From the NCBI GenBank assembly GCA_030691545.1, contig JAUYEE010000184.1, positions 1 through 37,067 of the forward strand: a DNA stretch of 37,067 nucleotides, written 5' to 3'. Of the stretch, positions 23,686 through 31,938 are shown in pieces. Made by a program: the position numbers and the translations under genes. Below the pieces are notes generated by a model, which was given only the letters and a program-made list of their open reading frames with translations, did no database searches and was not told the origin of the DNA. Source of the DNA: a bacterium. Lineage in GTDB: Bacteria; Auribacterota; JABMQX01. How positions within the stretch are numbered: position 1 is the first letter of the stretch; each line of letters starts with the position of its first letter.

Positions 23686-24456
23686 ATGGCACGAAAGCTT
23701 TTCATCCTCATGGTCATCGCGTTCTGGGCATTGATGACCGGCTTATTTGTCCAGAAGCACTATCTCTTCAACCGAACAACATACGAGGCGGAGGGTCATT
23801 CATTTCTCGACCCGGAGTATCGGATGGGCATCTACTACGGTCACGAGCGCATCGGAGAGTTCCAATTCCACTGTTATCCCTGGAGCGATGTTGTGAAGAG
23901 AGGATACCGACTGGCCTCGAGTCTTCACCTGAAGTACCCGCCGGTCGGCGAGGCGCACATTACGGGGGAGTCCTTCACGGACGAACAATTAGCTCTTCAG
24001 AAGTTTGAGTACTACTTGAATTGCAGGTTGACCATGCTGGACGAGCAGGAGGCGAGGCTGGAGGGAACGGTCGAGAAAGGGAAGCTCAAGCTGCGCCTCA
24101 CGTGGGGGTCCCTCACAAAACTGTTTGACATGCCTGCTCCAGAAAACATCAGCCTCTATGACCCCATCACTCCGTGGATCGTGGGCGAGAGATTCCGTCT
24201 CGGACAAGAATACAGCGTTGAGGTTCTTAACCGCTTCACCCGCCGACCGCAAATGGCGACGGTTCGCGTTCTCCGCAACAAAAGGATTCCATTCGAGGGA
24301 CAGGAGGTCCCCGGTTACGAAGTGGAGGCAATCGTCGAGGATTTCAAGTCGCTCTTCTGGATCGGAAAAGACGGAAGAGTGTATCGAATGGAAAGCCCCC
24401 TCGGTTTCTCATTGGTGCGGGAACCGCTGAACGCACCGCAGGAGGTTCGCCCTTGA
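23686..24456 (+). CDS. Membrane-anchored protein of unknown function next to ABC ATPase
   Basis: The 256-residue protein has one N-terminal hydrophobic helix (LFILMVIAFWALMTGLFVQ) and an extracytoplasmic beta-rich domain. The pattern (YRMGIYYGHERIGEFQFHCY ... GYRLASSLHLKYP ... GYEVEAIVEDFKSLFWIGKDG, then RVYRMESP) loosely resembles DUF3108-like or transglutaminase-associated envelope domains, but I do not recognise a family firmly. Its stop overlaps the TTG start of the ABC ATPase (24453-24456), so the two are translationally coupled and probably functionally linked. The ribosome site is weak. Confidence 0.65.
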   Translation: MARKLFILMVIAFWALMTGLFVQKHYLFNRTTYEAEGHSFLDPEYRMGIYYGHERIGEFQFHCYPWSDVVKRGYRLASSLHLKYPPVGEAHITGESFTDEQLALQKFEYYLNCRLTMLDEQEARLEGTVEKGKLKLRLTWGSLTKLFDMPAPENISLYDPITPWIVGERFRLGQEYSVEVLNRFTRRPQMATVRVLRNKRIPFEGQEVPGYEVEAIVEDFKSLFWIGKDGRVYRMESPLGFSLVREPLNAPQEVRP

Positions 24457-25208
24457 TCCGTCTCAAAGAGGTCACAAAGCGGTTCGGCGGCAAGGAGGTC
24501 GTCTGTAAGCTCTCTCTGCATGTGCCGAAGGGAGAGCTGTTCGCCTACATGGGCCCGAACGGGGCCGGGAAGACCACCACCATCAAGATGCTCACCGGTC
24601 TCCTCAAGCCAACCTCCGGGCAGATTTTTCTAAAAGGCCACGATATTGAAACGCAGCCCCTCGAAGCGAAGCGAATCATCGGCTACGTCCCCGACCTTCC
24701 ATACCTCTATGAGAAGCTCACTGTTGAAGAATTTCTCATCTTCATCGGAAACCTCTACGGAATGAACGGCGCCGGCCTCTCGGACAGGATAAGCCATTTC
24801 GTCAGCCTTTTCGAGTTGCGGGACCTGACAGGCGACCTCATCGAGGACCTCTCTCACGGCATGCGTCAGCGGTTGGTCTTTAGCGCGGCTTTGCTGCACG
24901 ACCCGGAAGTGCTCATTCTTGACGAGCCTATGGTGGCTCTCGACCCGAAGAGCGCTCGCCTCGTCAAGGACGTCTTGCGAGAGCGCGCGGATAATGGGAC
25001 GACAGTCTTTCTTTCGACGCATTCGCTCTCCGTGGCGGAGGAACTGGCGGACAGGATTGGCATCATCCATCGTGGCCGCCTCGTCGCCCTGGGTGCCTTC
25101 GATGAACTTAATGAAATGGCCGGAAGAGGCGATCGGCTGGAGGACATTTTCCTCCGTTTGACCTCAGAGAACTCGGCGGCCGACCCCAATTTGTCGCCAG
25201 CGGAGTAG
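24453..25208 (+). CDS. ABC transporter ATP-binding protein
   Basis: This is a 251-residue nucleotide-binding subunit of the CcmA/drug-export type. Walker A is GPNGAGKTT (34-42), the signature is LSHGM (133-137), Walker B LILDEP (154-159), and the switch His lies in LSTHSL. The start codon is TTG; AGGAGG 7 bases upstream makes it convincing. No membrane permease follows: after the stop come 134 bases with an inverted repeat, then an exported enzyme. Its membrane partner must lie elsewhere, or the ATPase drives the upstream membrane-anchored protein by an unknown arrangement. Confidence 0.92.
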   Translation: MIRLKEVTKRFGGKEVVCKLSLHVPKGELFAYMGPNGAGKTTTIKMLTGLLKPTSGQIFLKGHDIETQPLEAKRIIGYVPDLPYLYEKLTVEEFLIFIGNLYGMNGAGLSDRISHFVSLFELRDLTGDLIEDLSHGMRQRLVFSAALLHDPEVLILDEPMVALDPKSARLVKDVLRERADNGTTVFLSTHSLSVAEELADRIGIIHRGRLVALGAFDELNEMAGRGDRLEDIFLRLTSENSAADPNLSPAE

Positions 25209-25264
25209 GGGAGGGCGACGCGCCGGGGTGGGGGAAATCCGGAAGCAGACAACAGCATGGTCAT

Positions 25265-25319
25265 CTTCGTGTCCTTCGTGGTGAATATACGGCCGGCTCC
25301 GACCACGAAGAGCACGAAG
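25265..25319. repeat. Inverted pair of 'CTTCGTG' phrase repeats
   Basis: CTTCGTGTCCTTCGTGGT (25265-25282) and ACCACGAAGAGCACGAAG (25302-25319) are inverted copies matching at 16 of 18 positions, separated by 19 bases. The phrase also occurs near 4919. The pair can fold into a long hairpin between the ABC ATPase and the next operon, where it may end transcription, though no T-run follows. Confidence 0.75.
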
Positions 25320-25342
25320 ACCACGAAGAAAGGAAACCGCTT

Positions 25343-26560
25343 ATGGAAAGCGCACATGGCAGGATAAGTCGCCGGCATTTCTTGAAGGGAAGTGCCGCGG
25401 CGGTGATGGCAGCAGGAATCGCGCAATCTCCGCGCGAAGGCTCAAGCAGCGAGTCAACGATTGTAGGCGAGGGTGTCAGCGTCAGGGAGAAGTTTTTTGG
25501 GTGCATTGCGGGATGCCACATCGGGTCTGCGATGGGGGCTCCAGTCGAGGGATGGTCGTGGCAAGACATCGAAAGTAAATACGGTGTGCTCGACAAGTTT
25601 CTCTCGTACCGCCATTATGCAGGCACCAGCGACTGGATGCGTGAGCCGGGGACGACGGAGGATGGCGTCGAAAGACAGAAGCTCATGATCACCACCATCA
25701 TCGAGAAGAAAGACAGGGTCACTGCGGAGGATATCAGGAGAATTTGGGTGAGAGACATCAAACCCGAATCCGCGGGGAGAATTTCCGAACCGTTTGAGGC
25801 GGACCTCCTCGCGATGGCGAAAAGTCCCATCCCCGCGACCGAGCTTGGCAAGTTCTGCGACTATTCGGGCTTGGTGTCGCTGGCTCGATCCTGTCACCCC
25901 ATCGGACTGATCAACGCGGGCGATGTCGAGGGCGCCATCAACGACCTGTACGAGGTCGGGCAGCTCTATCAAACGGCTAACAGCAGGGGAATTCAGTGGG
26001 CAACTGTGACGGTCGTCGCGATTGCCGCAGCGACCAAGCCCCGCGCCACGGTGGACAGCGTTCTGGGGACAATCCTCGACAACTGCCGCAGTCCGGACAA
26101 GCGATTTGTGAAAGAGGCGGGCGTTGTCCCGGAAATCGAGAGAGGCCTCAAGGCGACAGCCGCTTGCCAGGACTTCCGCGAATTGAGGGTCGCCTTCGAT
26201 AAGATATACAGCGGGCATGGCGTACCCTATGCGTTCAGCTATGCCAATGAGGTCGTCACAAAAGCCGTGTGCATATTCCGCATGGTGAAGGGCAATGCCC
26301 TGGACGCAATCGTGGCTGGTGTCAACATGGGGAGGGACACGGATTGCGTTACGGCGGTAGCCGGGGGTATCTCGGGCGCCCTCACGGGAGGCGGCTCGAT
26401 ACCCGAAGCCATAATCGCCCAGGTTGACCGCGCGACTCGTCTGAACCCGTACACGAACTCTCAGCGCACGCTACGGGAGACTTCGGACGGTTTGTACGAG
26501 GCGTTCCAGACGCGGCTCCAGAAAATGAAGGCCTATGTGAACGAAATGGACAAAGCGTGA
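25343..26560 (+). CDS. Tat-exported ADP-ribosylglycohydrolase-family protein
   Basis: The 405-residue protein begins with a twin-arginine signal (SRRHFLKG, Arg10-Arg11) and an Ala-rich hydrophobic stretch, so it is exported folded, presumably with bound metals. The rest resembles the DraG/ADP-ribosylglycohydrolase fold: GCIAGCHIGSAMGAPVEGW at the start, an acidic TED motif at 105-107, and the second metal motif GRDTDCVTAVAGGISGAL with Asp332 and Asp334. Cytosolic family members remove ADP-ribose from proteins; ADP-ribose is not expected outside the cell, so another glycosidic substrate is likely (inference). AAAGGA 8 bases before the ATG sets the start. The next gene follows after 24 bases. 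Confidence 0.85.
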   Translation: MESAHGRISRRHFLKGSAAAVMAAGIAQSPREGSSSESTIVGEGVSVREKFFGCIAGCHIGSAMGAPVEGWSWQDIESKYGVLDKFLSYRHYAGTSDWMREPGTTEDGVERQKLMITTIIEKKDRVTAEDIRRIWVRDIKPESAGRISEPFEADLLAMAKSPIPATELGKFCDYSGLVSLARSCHPIGLINAGDVEGAINDLYEVGQLYQTANSRGIQWATVTVVAIAAATKPRATVDSVLGTILDNCRSPDKRFVKEAGVVPEIERGLKATAACQDFRELRVAFDKIYSGHGVPYAFSYANEVVTKAVCIFRMVKGNALDAIVAGVNMGRDTDCVTAVAGGISGALTGGGSIPEAIIAQVDRATRLNPYTNSQRTLRETSDGLYEAFQTRLQKMKAYVNEMDKA

Positions 26561-26584
26561 ACTGAAAAGCAGGGAGGTTCATCT

Positions 26585-29581
26585 ATGGCGCGATGCGATC
26601 GAACAGTCCTCGCAATAGTGGTTCTTGCGGTTGGCTTCTCGGGGATTTCACCGACCCAGGGTACGGCGGAAGAAAAACGTCTGGTCATCGTGTCGCCGGA
26701 AAACGGTTCCGTGCTGGAGACCCTCGCCGCGAGGGAAATTGCGCGGTACGTGTACCTTCGCACGGGTAACCTGCCTTCAATGATGCTTTCCCAGAAAGAG
26801 TTACCGGCGAATCCGCTCGTCGTTGTTGTGGGTCGGACTGACCGGCCCATCGTCGCGGAGATCGCTCGACGAGCCAACCTCTCTCCCTCTCTCGCGAAAC
26901 TCACAGCGCAGAGTTATCGCCTGAAAACGGTGAGTCAGAATGGGACGAGGGTGTTGCTGGTCGCCGGAGCGGACGATGTGGGGACGCTTTACGGAGCGTA
27001 TCGTCTCGCGGAACACCTGGGAGTACGTTTTTTTCTGCATGGCGACGTGGTTCCGGACGATAGGGCACCGCTTGGGTTGCCTGACCTCGACGAGGAAGGG
27101 AAACCTCTTTTTGACCTCCGCGGGATTCAGCCCTTCCACGATTTTCCGGAAGGGCCGGACTGGTGGAATCTCGATGACTACAGGGCAGTCATTGCGCAAT
27201 TACCCAAGCTCCGAATGAACTTCATCGGGCTGCATACGTATCCCGAGGAGCGTCCTAACGCCGAGCCGACAGTGTGGATCGGATTGCCGGACGATGTCGG
27301 CGAGAGTGGGCGCGTCAAGTTCAGCTATCCGTCCAGTTATCAGAACACACTTCGCGGCAACTGGGGCTACTCGGCGAAGAAGACCGGCGACTTCATCTTC
27401 GGTGGCTCACTGCTTTTCGACGGAGACGCCTACGGTGCGGACGTGATGCGGGGTTTCTGTCCGCAACCCGAGACGCCCGAGGACTGCAACGAGGTTTTCA
27501 ATCGCACGGGCGATATGTTGCGCGAAGCCTTCCAGTTCGCCCATACGCTCGGCATAAAAACCTGCGTCGGCATGGAGACTCCGCTCATTGTCCCGAAGCG
27601 AGTGCAGGAACATCTGAAGGGCATGGGGAAGAACCCCGCCGACCCGCGCGTGATTCAGGAGCTTTACGAAGGAATCTTCCTGCGCGCGTCGCAGGTGTAT
27701 CCTCTGGACTACTATTGGTTCTGGACGCCAGAGGGGTGGACCTGGCAAGGGGTCTCGGGAGAAGAAGTGCAGAAAACGAACGCGGACATTCAGACTGCCT
27801 ATGCCGCAGCGAAAGAAGTAAAGGCTCCGTTCCAACTGGCGACGTGCGGCTGGGTGCTCGGCCCGCAAGGCGATCGAGCCATGTTCGATCGCATCCTGCC
27901 GAAAGATATGCCGGTGAGCTGCATCAACCGCCAGGTCGGCAAGGAACCGATTGACCCTGCGTTTGCGGAAGTCAAGGGGCGGCCGAAGTGGGCGATTCCC
28001 TGGCTTGAGGATGACCCGGCATTGACCTCCGTCCAGTTGTGGGCGGGCCGAATGCGGCGCGATGCGGCGGACGCTCTGCGCTATGGCTGCACCGGGTTGA
28101 TGGGCATTCACTGGCGTACGCGCATCCTCGGCCCGAATGTGTTGGCGCTCGCCTGGGCCTCGTGGGACCAGTCCGGATGGGGAGAGCAAGAAGCAGAACT
28201 CTCCGGCCCTGTGGGGGGCCGGATTGCCGCTTTCCCAAACAACCCCATCGAGGACACCGACGACGATCCCCTTTATCAAACGGTTCGCTACAATGTCTCC
28301 GCGTATCGGTTTGCACTGCCGAATGGCAAGTACCGGGTGGTGCTGCATTTCTGCGAGCCTCACTACGGCGAGGCAGGAAAACGCGTCTTCGGCGTGAGGC
28401 TCGAGGGGAAAGTGGTGATTGATAAACTGGACATCTTCGGGAAGGTTGGTCAGAACAAGGCCCTCGACTACACGTTCGAGGACGTCGAAGTCACGGACGG
28501 CCGACTTGACATTGACTTCGTGTACGAAATCGAGATGCCCTGCATTGCTGGGATTTCGATTCAGGGCGATGGCGTAACCAAGAAGGTCAATTGCGGGGGC
28601 CCTGCGTACAAAGACTTTGAAGCCGATCCAACGCCTTCGCCCCGTGACCTGCCGACGGAGGACTTCTATCGTGACTGGGCGATTCACATGTTCGGCCCCG
28701 AAATCGCCAGCGAGGCGGCAAGAATCTTCGACGCGGTTGATGGGGTTTTGCCTCGCTCATCGGACTGGGTTGATGGCCCCGGCGGTCTTCAGCCGGATTC
28801 CCGCCCCTGGGAAGAAGTGAAACGGGAGTATGCTTTTGTGGATGAACTGGAAGCCCTGCGAGCCAAGGTTAGGGGCGCGGGAAACCTCCACCGATTTGAC
28901 TATTGGCTCGACAGCTTCCGCTATATGCGAGCAGCCTCTCACGTGCGGTGCGTTTGGGCTCGATACAACGAAGCGATGAAGAAAGTCAACGCAGAGAAAG
29001 ACGCCCGGCGGAAAGCAGACCTCGCAAGAGAGACCGCCTTGCCATTGCGGAGAGAGCTCGTGCGCCTGGTCGGGGAGGTCTATGAACATCTCCTTGTCAC
29101 CGTGAGCAACCCGGGGGAAATGGGGACCGTCGCGAACTGGGACCAGCATATCCTGCCCACATTGCTGACCCAGCCGGGAGAGGAGCTAACGGGAATTCTC
29201 GGTGAGCCACTGCCACGGGATAGCGTTCCCTCCGCCGACTATCACGGCCGACCGCGCCTCCTTGTTCCGACGGTTTGCTCCAGCGTGGGAGAAGGCGAAG
29301 TAGTGAAGCTGAAAGTCATTCTCCTCTCCGTGACTCCCGCGCAGGATGCAGCGGTATTCTGGCGAGTCATGGGCGTGGGAGACTTTGCCAAGGTCCCGTT
29401 GGCTCATGTCGCACGAGGCGTCTATTCCGCTGAGTTCCCGCCGGATGGCGCCCGAGGGGCCGCGCTTGAGTACTACGTCAAGGCTGTGGCGGGCGATGGG
29501 ACAGTGCTTCATTTTCCCGCTACTGCTCCGCACATCAATCAGACACTGGTCGTGATGCCAGGCGCCCTCGCCGGGCGATAG
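26585..29581 (+). CDS. Large secreted glycoside-hydrolase-like protein with malectin domain
   Basis: The 998-residue protein has a signal peptide (1 to about 28). Residues 30-150 form a GH20/GH67-like N-terminal domain (LVIVSPENGSVLETLAAREI ... LVAGADDVGTLYGAYRLAEH). A probable TIM-barrel follows (LPKLRMNFIGLHTYPE, TLGIKTCVGMETP, YYWFWTPEGWTWQ). A malectin-type carbohydrate-binding domain lies at about 540-660 (YRFALPNGKYRVVLHFCEPH ... YGEAGKRVFGVRLEG). Helical and beta C-terminal parts (about 690-990) are unassigned. I cannot assign a CAZy family or catalytic pair. GGAGG lies 7 bases before the ATG; it follows the ADP-ribosylglycohydrolase-like gene by 24 bases and is very likely co-transcribed. 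Confidence 0.75.
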   Translation: MARCDRTVLAIVVLAVGFSGISPTQGTAEEKRLVIVSPENGSVLETLAAREIARYVYLRTGNLPSMMLSQKELPANPLVVVVGRTDRPIVAEIARRANLSPSLAKLTAQSYRLKTVSQNGTRVLLVAGADDVGTLYGAYRLAEHLGVRFFLHGDVVPDDRAPLGLPDLDEEGKPLFDLRGIQPFHDFPEGPDWWNLDDYRAVIAQLPKLRMNFIGLHTYPEERPNAEPTVWIGLPDDVGESGRVKFSYPSSYQNTLRGNWGYSAKKTGDFIFGGSLLFDGDAYGADVMRGFCPQPETPEDCNEVFNRTGDMLREAFQFAHTLGIKTCVGMETPLIVPKRVQEHLKGMGKNPADPRVIQELYEGIFLRASQVYPLDYYWFWTPEGWTWQGVSGEEVQKTNADIQTAYAAAKEVKAPFQLATCGWVLGPQGDRAMFDRILPKDMPVSCINRQVGKEPIDPAFAEVKGRPKWAIPWLEDDPALTSVQLWAGRMRRDAADALRYGCTGLMGIHWRTRILGPNVLALAWASWDQSGWGEQEAELSGPVGGRIAAFPNNPIEDTDDDPLYQTVRYNVSAYRFALPNGKYRVVLHFCEPHYGEAGKRVFGVRLEGKVVIDKLDIFGKVGQNKALDYTFEDVEVTDGRLDIDFVYEIEMPCIAGISIQGDGVTKKVNCGGPAYKDFEADPTPSPRDLPTEDFYRDWAIHMFGPEIASEAARIFDAVDGVLPRSSDWVDGPGGLQPDSRPWEEVKREYAFVDELEALRAKVRGAGNLHRFDYWLDSFRYMRAASHVRCVWARYNEAMKKVNAEKDARRKADLARETALPLRRELVRLVGEVYEHLLVTVSNPGEMGTVANWDQHILPTLLTQPGEELTGILGEPLPRDSVPSADYHGRPRLLVPTVCSSVGEGEVVKLKVILLSVTPAQDAAVFWRVMGVGDFAKVPLAHVARGVYSAEFPPDGARGAALEYYVKAVAGDGTVLHFPATAPHINQTLVVMPGALAGR

Positions 29582-29597
29582 CAGCCTCGTTTTTTTT
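29563..29597 (+). terminator. Weak terminator candidate after the 998-residue hydrolase
   Basis: CGCCC (29563-29567) and GGGCG (29573-29577) form a 5-base stem across the end of the gene, and a run of eight T lies at 29590-29597. The 12-base gap between stem and T-run is longer than usual, so termination would be partial at best. Confidence 0.3.
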
Positions 29598-29629
29598 CTG
29601 GAACACGGGCCAAAAGGAAAAAGAAGCGA

Positions 29630-29767
29630 ATGCTTGGACTGCATGTGGCGGATGTGGTGAGTCTTGCGGCGTACCTCGTGGGAATCACGGTCATCGGCAT
29701 CGCGGCGGCTCGGCTCATTCACACCATGAGCGATTTCTTCATGCCGCGCCGCGCCACGATGGCATAA
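29630..29767 (+). pseudogene. N-terminal stub of a sodium:solute symporter
   Basis: The 45-codon open frame encodes MLGLHVADVVSLAAYLVGIT and VIGIAAARLIHTMSDFFMPRR, then stops at TAA. This matches the start of SSS-family sodium:solute symporters: helix 1 followed by the conserved DFF segment before the glycine-rich second part. An intact member has roughly 450-600 residues. Nothing resembling the rest follows within the 49 bases before the next gene start. The reading frame and an upstream AAGGA are intact, so the truncation is by deletion rather than by a single stop. In related bacteria such symporters accompany glycan-degradation genes. Confidence 0.7.
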
Positions 29768-29816
29768 TCACAAACCAAGAGAGAAAGCTTGTTGCCCGAT
29801 GCTCAGGAGGTGTCTC

Positions 29817-31781
29817 ATGGCGAAAAGGTGGGCGGTACTTTCAGTGCTTGTGGTTTGTTCGGTGGGCAACGGAGTCATTTTTGCCCAGGAATCCCCGCTG
29901 GCGACCTGGGCGGTTGACCCGTTAGTCAAGGTTTTCGCGGATACAGAGCCGGCCGAACCCGCTGGGGTTATCGAGATGCGGGGCGGGGCGAACGAGCACC
30001 TTTCCGCACAGATCGCTGTGCGCGCTCGGAAGGAGTTGAGTGGGGTCTCGGCAAGGTGGGAATCGCTTCGTCACAGTGAGGGAGGCTACGAGATTCCATC
30101 CAGCTCGCTTCGCGCGCGCTTCGTCGGATTTATCCCCGTAAAACGGAACACGCCGAATACCGCCGCCGGGAATCTTCTGCGAACGGCCCCGTGCGAAATC
30201 CCTGACCCGCTTCTGGAGGTCGAGCGGATGGATTTGCGCCCAGCGCGCACGCAGCCTATCTGGTTGACCGTTTTCGTGCCTCGGGATGCCCCGCCGGGGA
30301 AATACGTCGGGAAGCTCGCCATCGGAAACGAGGAGGCAATGGCGAACCTTGATGTGGCACTGGAAGTCTATCCTTTTATCTTGCCAGCGGATAGGCACTT
30401 ATGGGTCACCAACTGGTTCGGCGCCCCTCGCATCGCTCATGTTCATGGGGTGCCGGCATGGTCCGAGGAACATTGGTCGCTACTCGAGAAATACGCGAAG
30501 AACATGGCGGCGCATCGGCAGAACGTGATTCTCACGCCGCTATCGTTGGTCAAGGTTGCGCGAGAGAGTGACGGTCGCCTGTCGTTCGATTACGCGGACT
30601 TCGACCGATGGGTGAGACTGTTCGAGAAAGCAGGGGCCTGCGACCGGATTGAGATCGGACACGTCGGGCATTTCGGCGAAGGGGGCTGGGAGAGCAAGGA
30701 GATTATCTTAGCGACGATTACGGCGCTGGACCGAGCCACCGGGAAGTCGGTGACGCTGCCGCCCGAAGAGGGACTGGCTCCGCTCCTTGGCGACCTCGAG
30801 CGCCACCTGGTCGAACGGGAATGGTTGGCCCGGGCGATGGTTCACGTCGCGGACGAGCCGTCGCTGCACAATATCGAGTCGTGGAGAAGAGCGTCGGAGT
30901 TTGTGCATCGCGCCGCGCCGCGCCTTCGGAGGATTGACGCTATCGAGACGCGGGACCTCACAGGCTGGCTGGAGGTCTGGGTGCCGAAATTGAATTACCT
31001 CCCGGGCTGGCTTGGTGAATATCGGGCAAAGCAACTCCCCGGCGATGAGCTGTGGTTTTACACCTGCTTGCATCCGCAGGGGCACTATCCGAATCGCCTG
31101 CTCGATTACCCGCTCGTTGGGACACGTATCCTGCACTGGATGAACTGGCTGTATCGGCTGCACGGTTACCTTCATTGGGGCTGGAACTCGTGGACCGACA
31201 AACCGTTCGAGAATCCGGGAAACAACCTTCCCCCCGGGGATAGCTTCATCGTTTACCCAGGGGAAAACGGCCCGCTCGACTCCATTCGCTGGGAAATGAT
31301 GCGAGAGGGAATACAGGATTATGAGGAGTTCCACTTACTGACCGAGAAGACGAAGGCTGTCATCGGGCGACTCGGCAAAGGGGCTCGTGACCTCGACCCT
31401 CGCCAGAGAAGCGACGAAATATGTCGGCGCATTGTCAGTTCCTTCAGCGATTACGAAAAGGACTCGACAGCCTTTCGAAGCGCAAAGCAGATGCTCCTTG
31501 AGGAGATTTCGGCCATAGAAAGTCCGCCGCTCGCGCTGGTCGCGACTTCGCCCCCGGCAGAGACGGAGCTTGTTCCGGGGCCCATCGTGGTGGAAGTGCA
31601 TGGCGTCGTGGAACCGGGTGCGACGCTGAGGGTTTTCGGCGAACGCGTTCAGGTTGGTTCGGATGGAGGGTTCGTGGCTCGTGCGGGCCTTTCACCGGGG
31701 CACGATACTATCGAGATCGTCGTCGAGAAAGATGGGCGAAGCAAGACTCTCCGGCGACATTTCCGGGTGAGACCTCTGTGA
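29817..31781 (+). CDS. Secreted GH123/DUF4091-like glycoside hydrolase
   Basis: The 654-residue protein has a signal peptide ending near VIFAQ. An N-terminal beta-sandwich (about 30-190; GGANEHLSAQIAVRARKELS, then TVFVPRDAPPGKYVGKLAI) precedes a TIM-barrel typical of GH123/DUF4091: HVADEPSLHN with Asp346-Glu347 as the likely catalytic pair, and the closing block YPGENGPLDSIRWEMMREGI then QDYEEFHLL. Characterised GH123 enzymes are beta-N-acetylgalactosaminidases, but DUF4091 relatives are diverse, so the substrate is open. The last ~85 residues form an Ig-like domain (IVVEVHGVVEPGATLRVFGE). AGGAGG 6 bases before the ATG at 29817 fixes the start against an ATG 18 bases upstream. Confidence 0.8.
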   Translation: MAKRWAVLSVLVVCSVGNGVIFAQESPLATWAVDPLVKVFADTEPAEPAGVIEMRGGANEHLSAQIAVRARKELSGVSARWESLRHSEGGYEIPSSSLRARFVGFIPVKRNTPNTAAGNLLRTAPCEIPDPLLEVERMDLRPARTQPIWLTVFVPRDAPPGKYVGKLAIGNEEAMANLDVALEVYPFILPADRHLWVTNWFGAPRIAHVHGVPAWSEEHWSLLEKYAKNMAAHRQNVILTPLSLVKVARESDGRLSFDYADFDRWVRLFEKAGACDRIEIGHVGHFGEGGWESKEIILATITALDRATGKSVTLPPEEGLAPLLGDLERHLVEREWLARAMVHVADEPSLHNIESWRRASEFVHRAAPRLRRIDAIETRDLTGWLEVWVPKLNYLPGWLGEYRAKQLPGDELWFYTCLHPQGHYPNRLLDYPLVGTRILHWMNWLYRLHGYLHWGWNSWTDKPFENPGNNLPPGDSFIVYPGENGPLDSIRWEMMREGIQDYEEFHLLTEKTKAVIGRLGKGARDLDPRQRSDEICRRIVSSFSDYEKDSTAFRSAKQMLLEEISAIESPPLALVATSPPAETELVPGPIVVEVHGVVEPGATLRVFGERVQVGSDGGFVARAGLSPGHDTIEIVVEKDGRSKTLRRHFRVRPL

Positions 31782-31938
31782 TTGTCGCGCACGATGGCCC
31801 TCTCAGCGTGAGAGAAACGGCGGGCGGCGTCTGACTGCGACCCAGGCGTACCATTTCCCTCCGGGGAACTGAATGTAAAGCGACCAGAGAGGAAATCCCG
31901 CGTTCGGCGTGGCCGTCCGTGTTCGTCCGTGGAAGGAA
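31782..31938. other. Convergent intergenic region
   Basis: It lies between the GH123-like gene and the large lipoprotein gene. It contains a small perfect hairpin CTCTCA/TGAGAG (31800-31814) without T-run, and a phrase-like segment GTCCGTGTTCGTCCGTGG near 31914. Both fit the repeat-rich style of other gaps. Confidence 0.5.

Noticed and set aside
27407..28687. 426-codon minus-strand open frame inside the 998-residue hydrolase gene
   Set aside because: It is a composition-driven shadow frame; the plus strand carries the malectin domain in this stretch.
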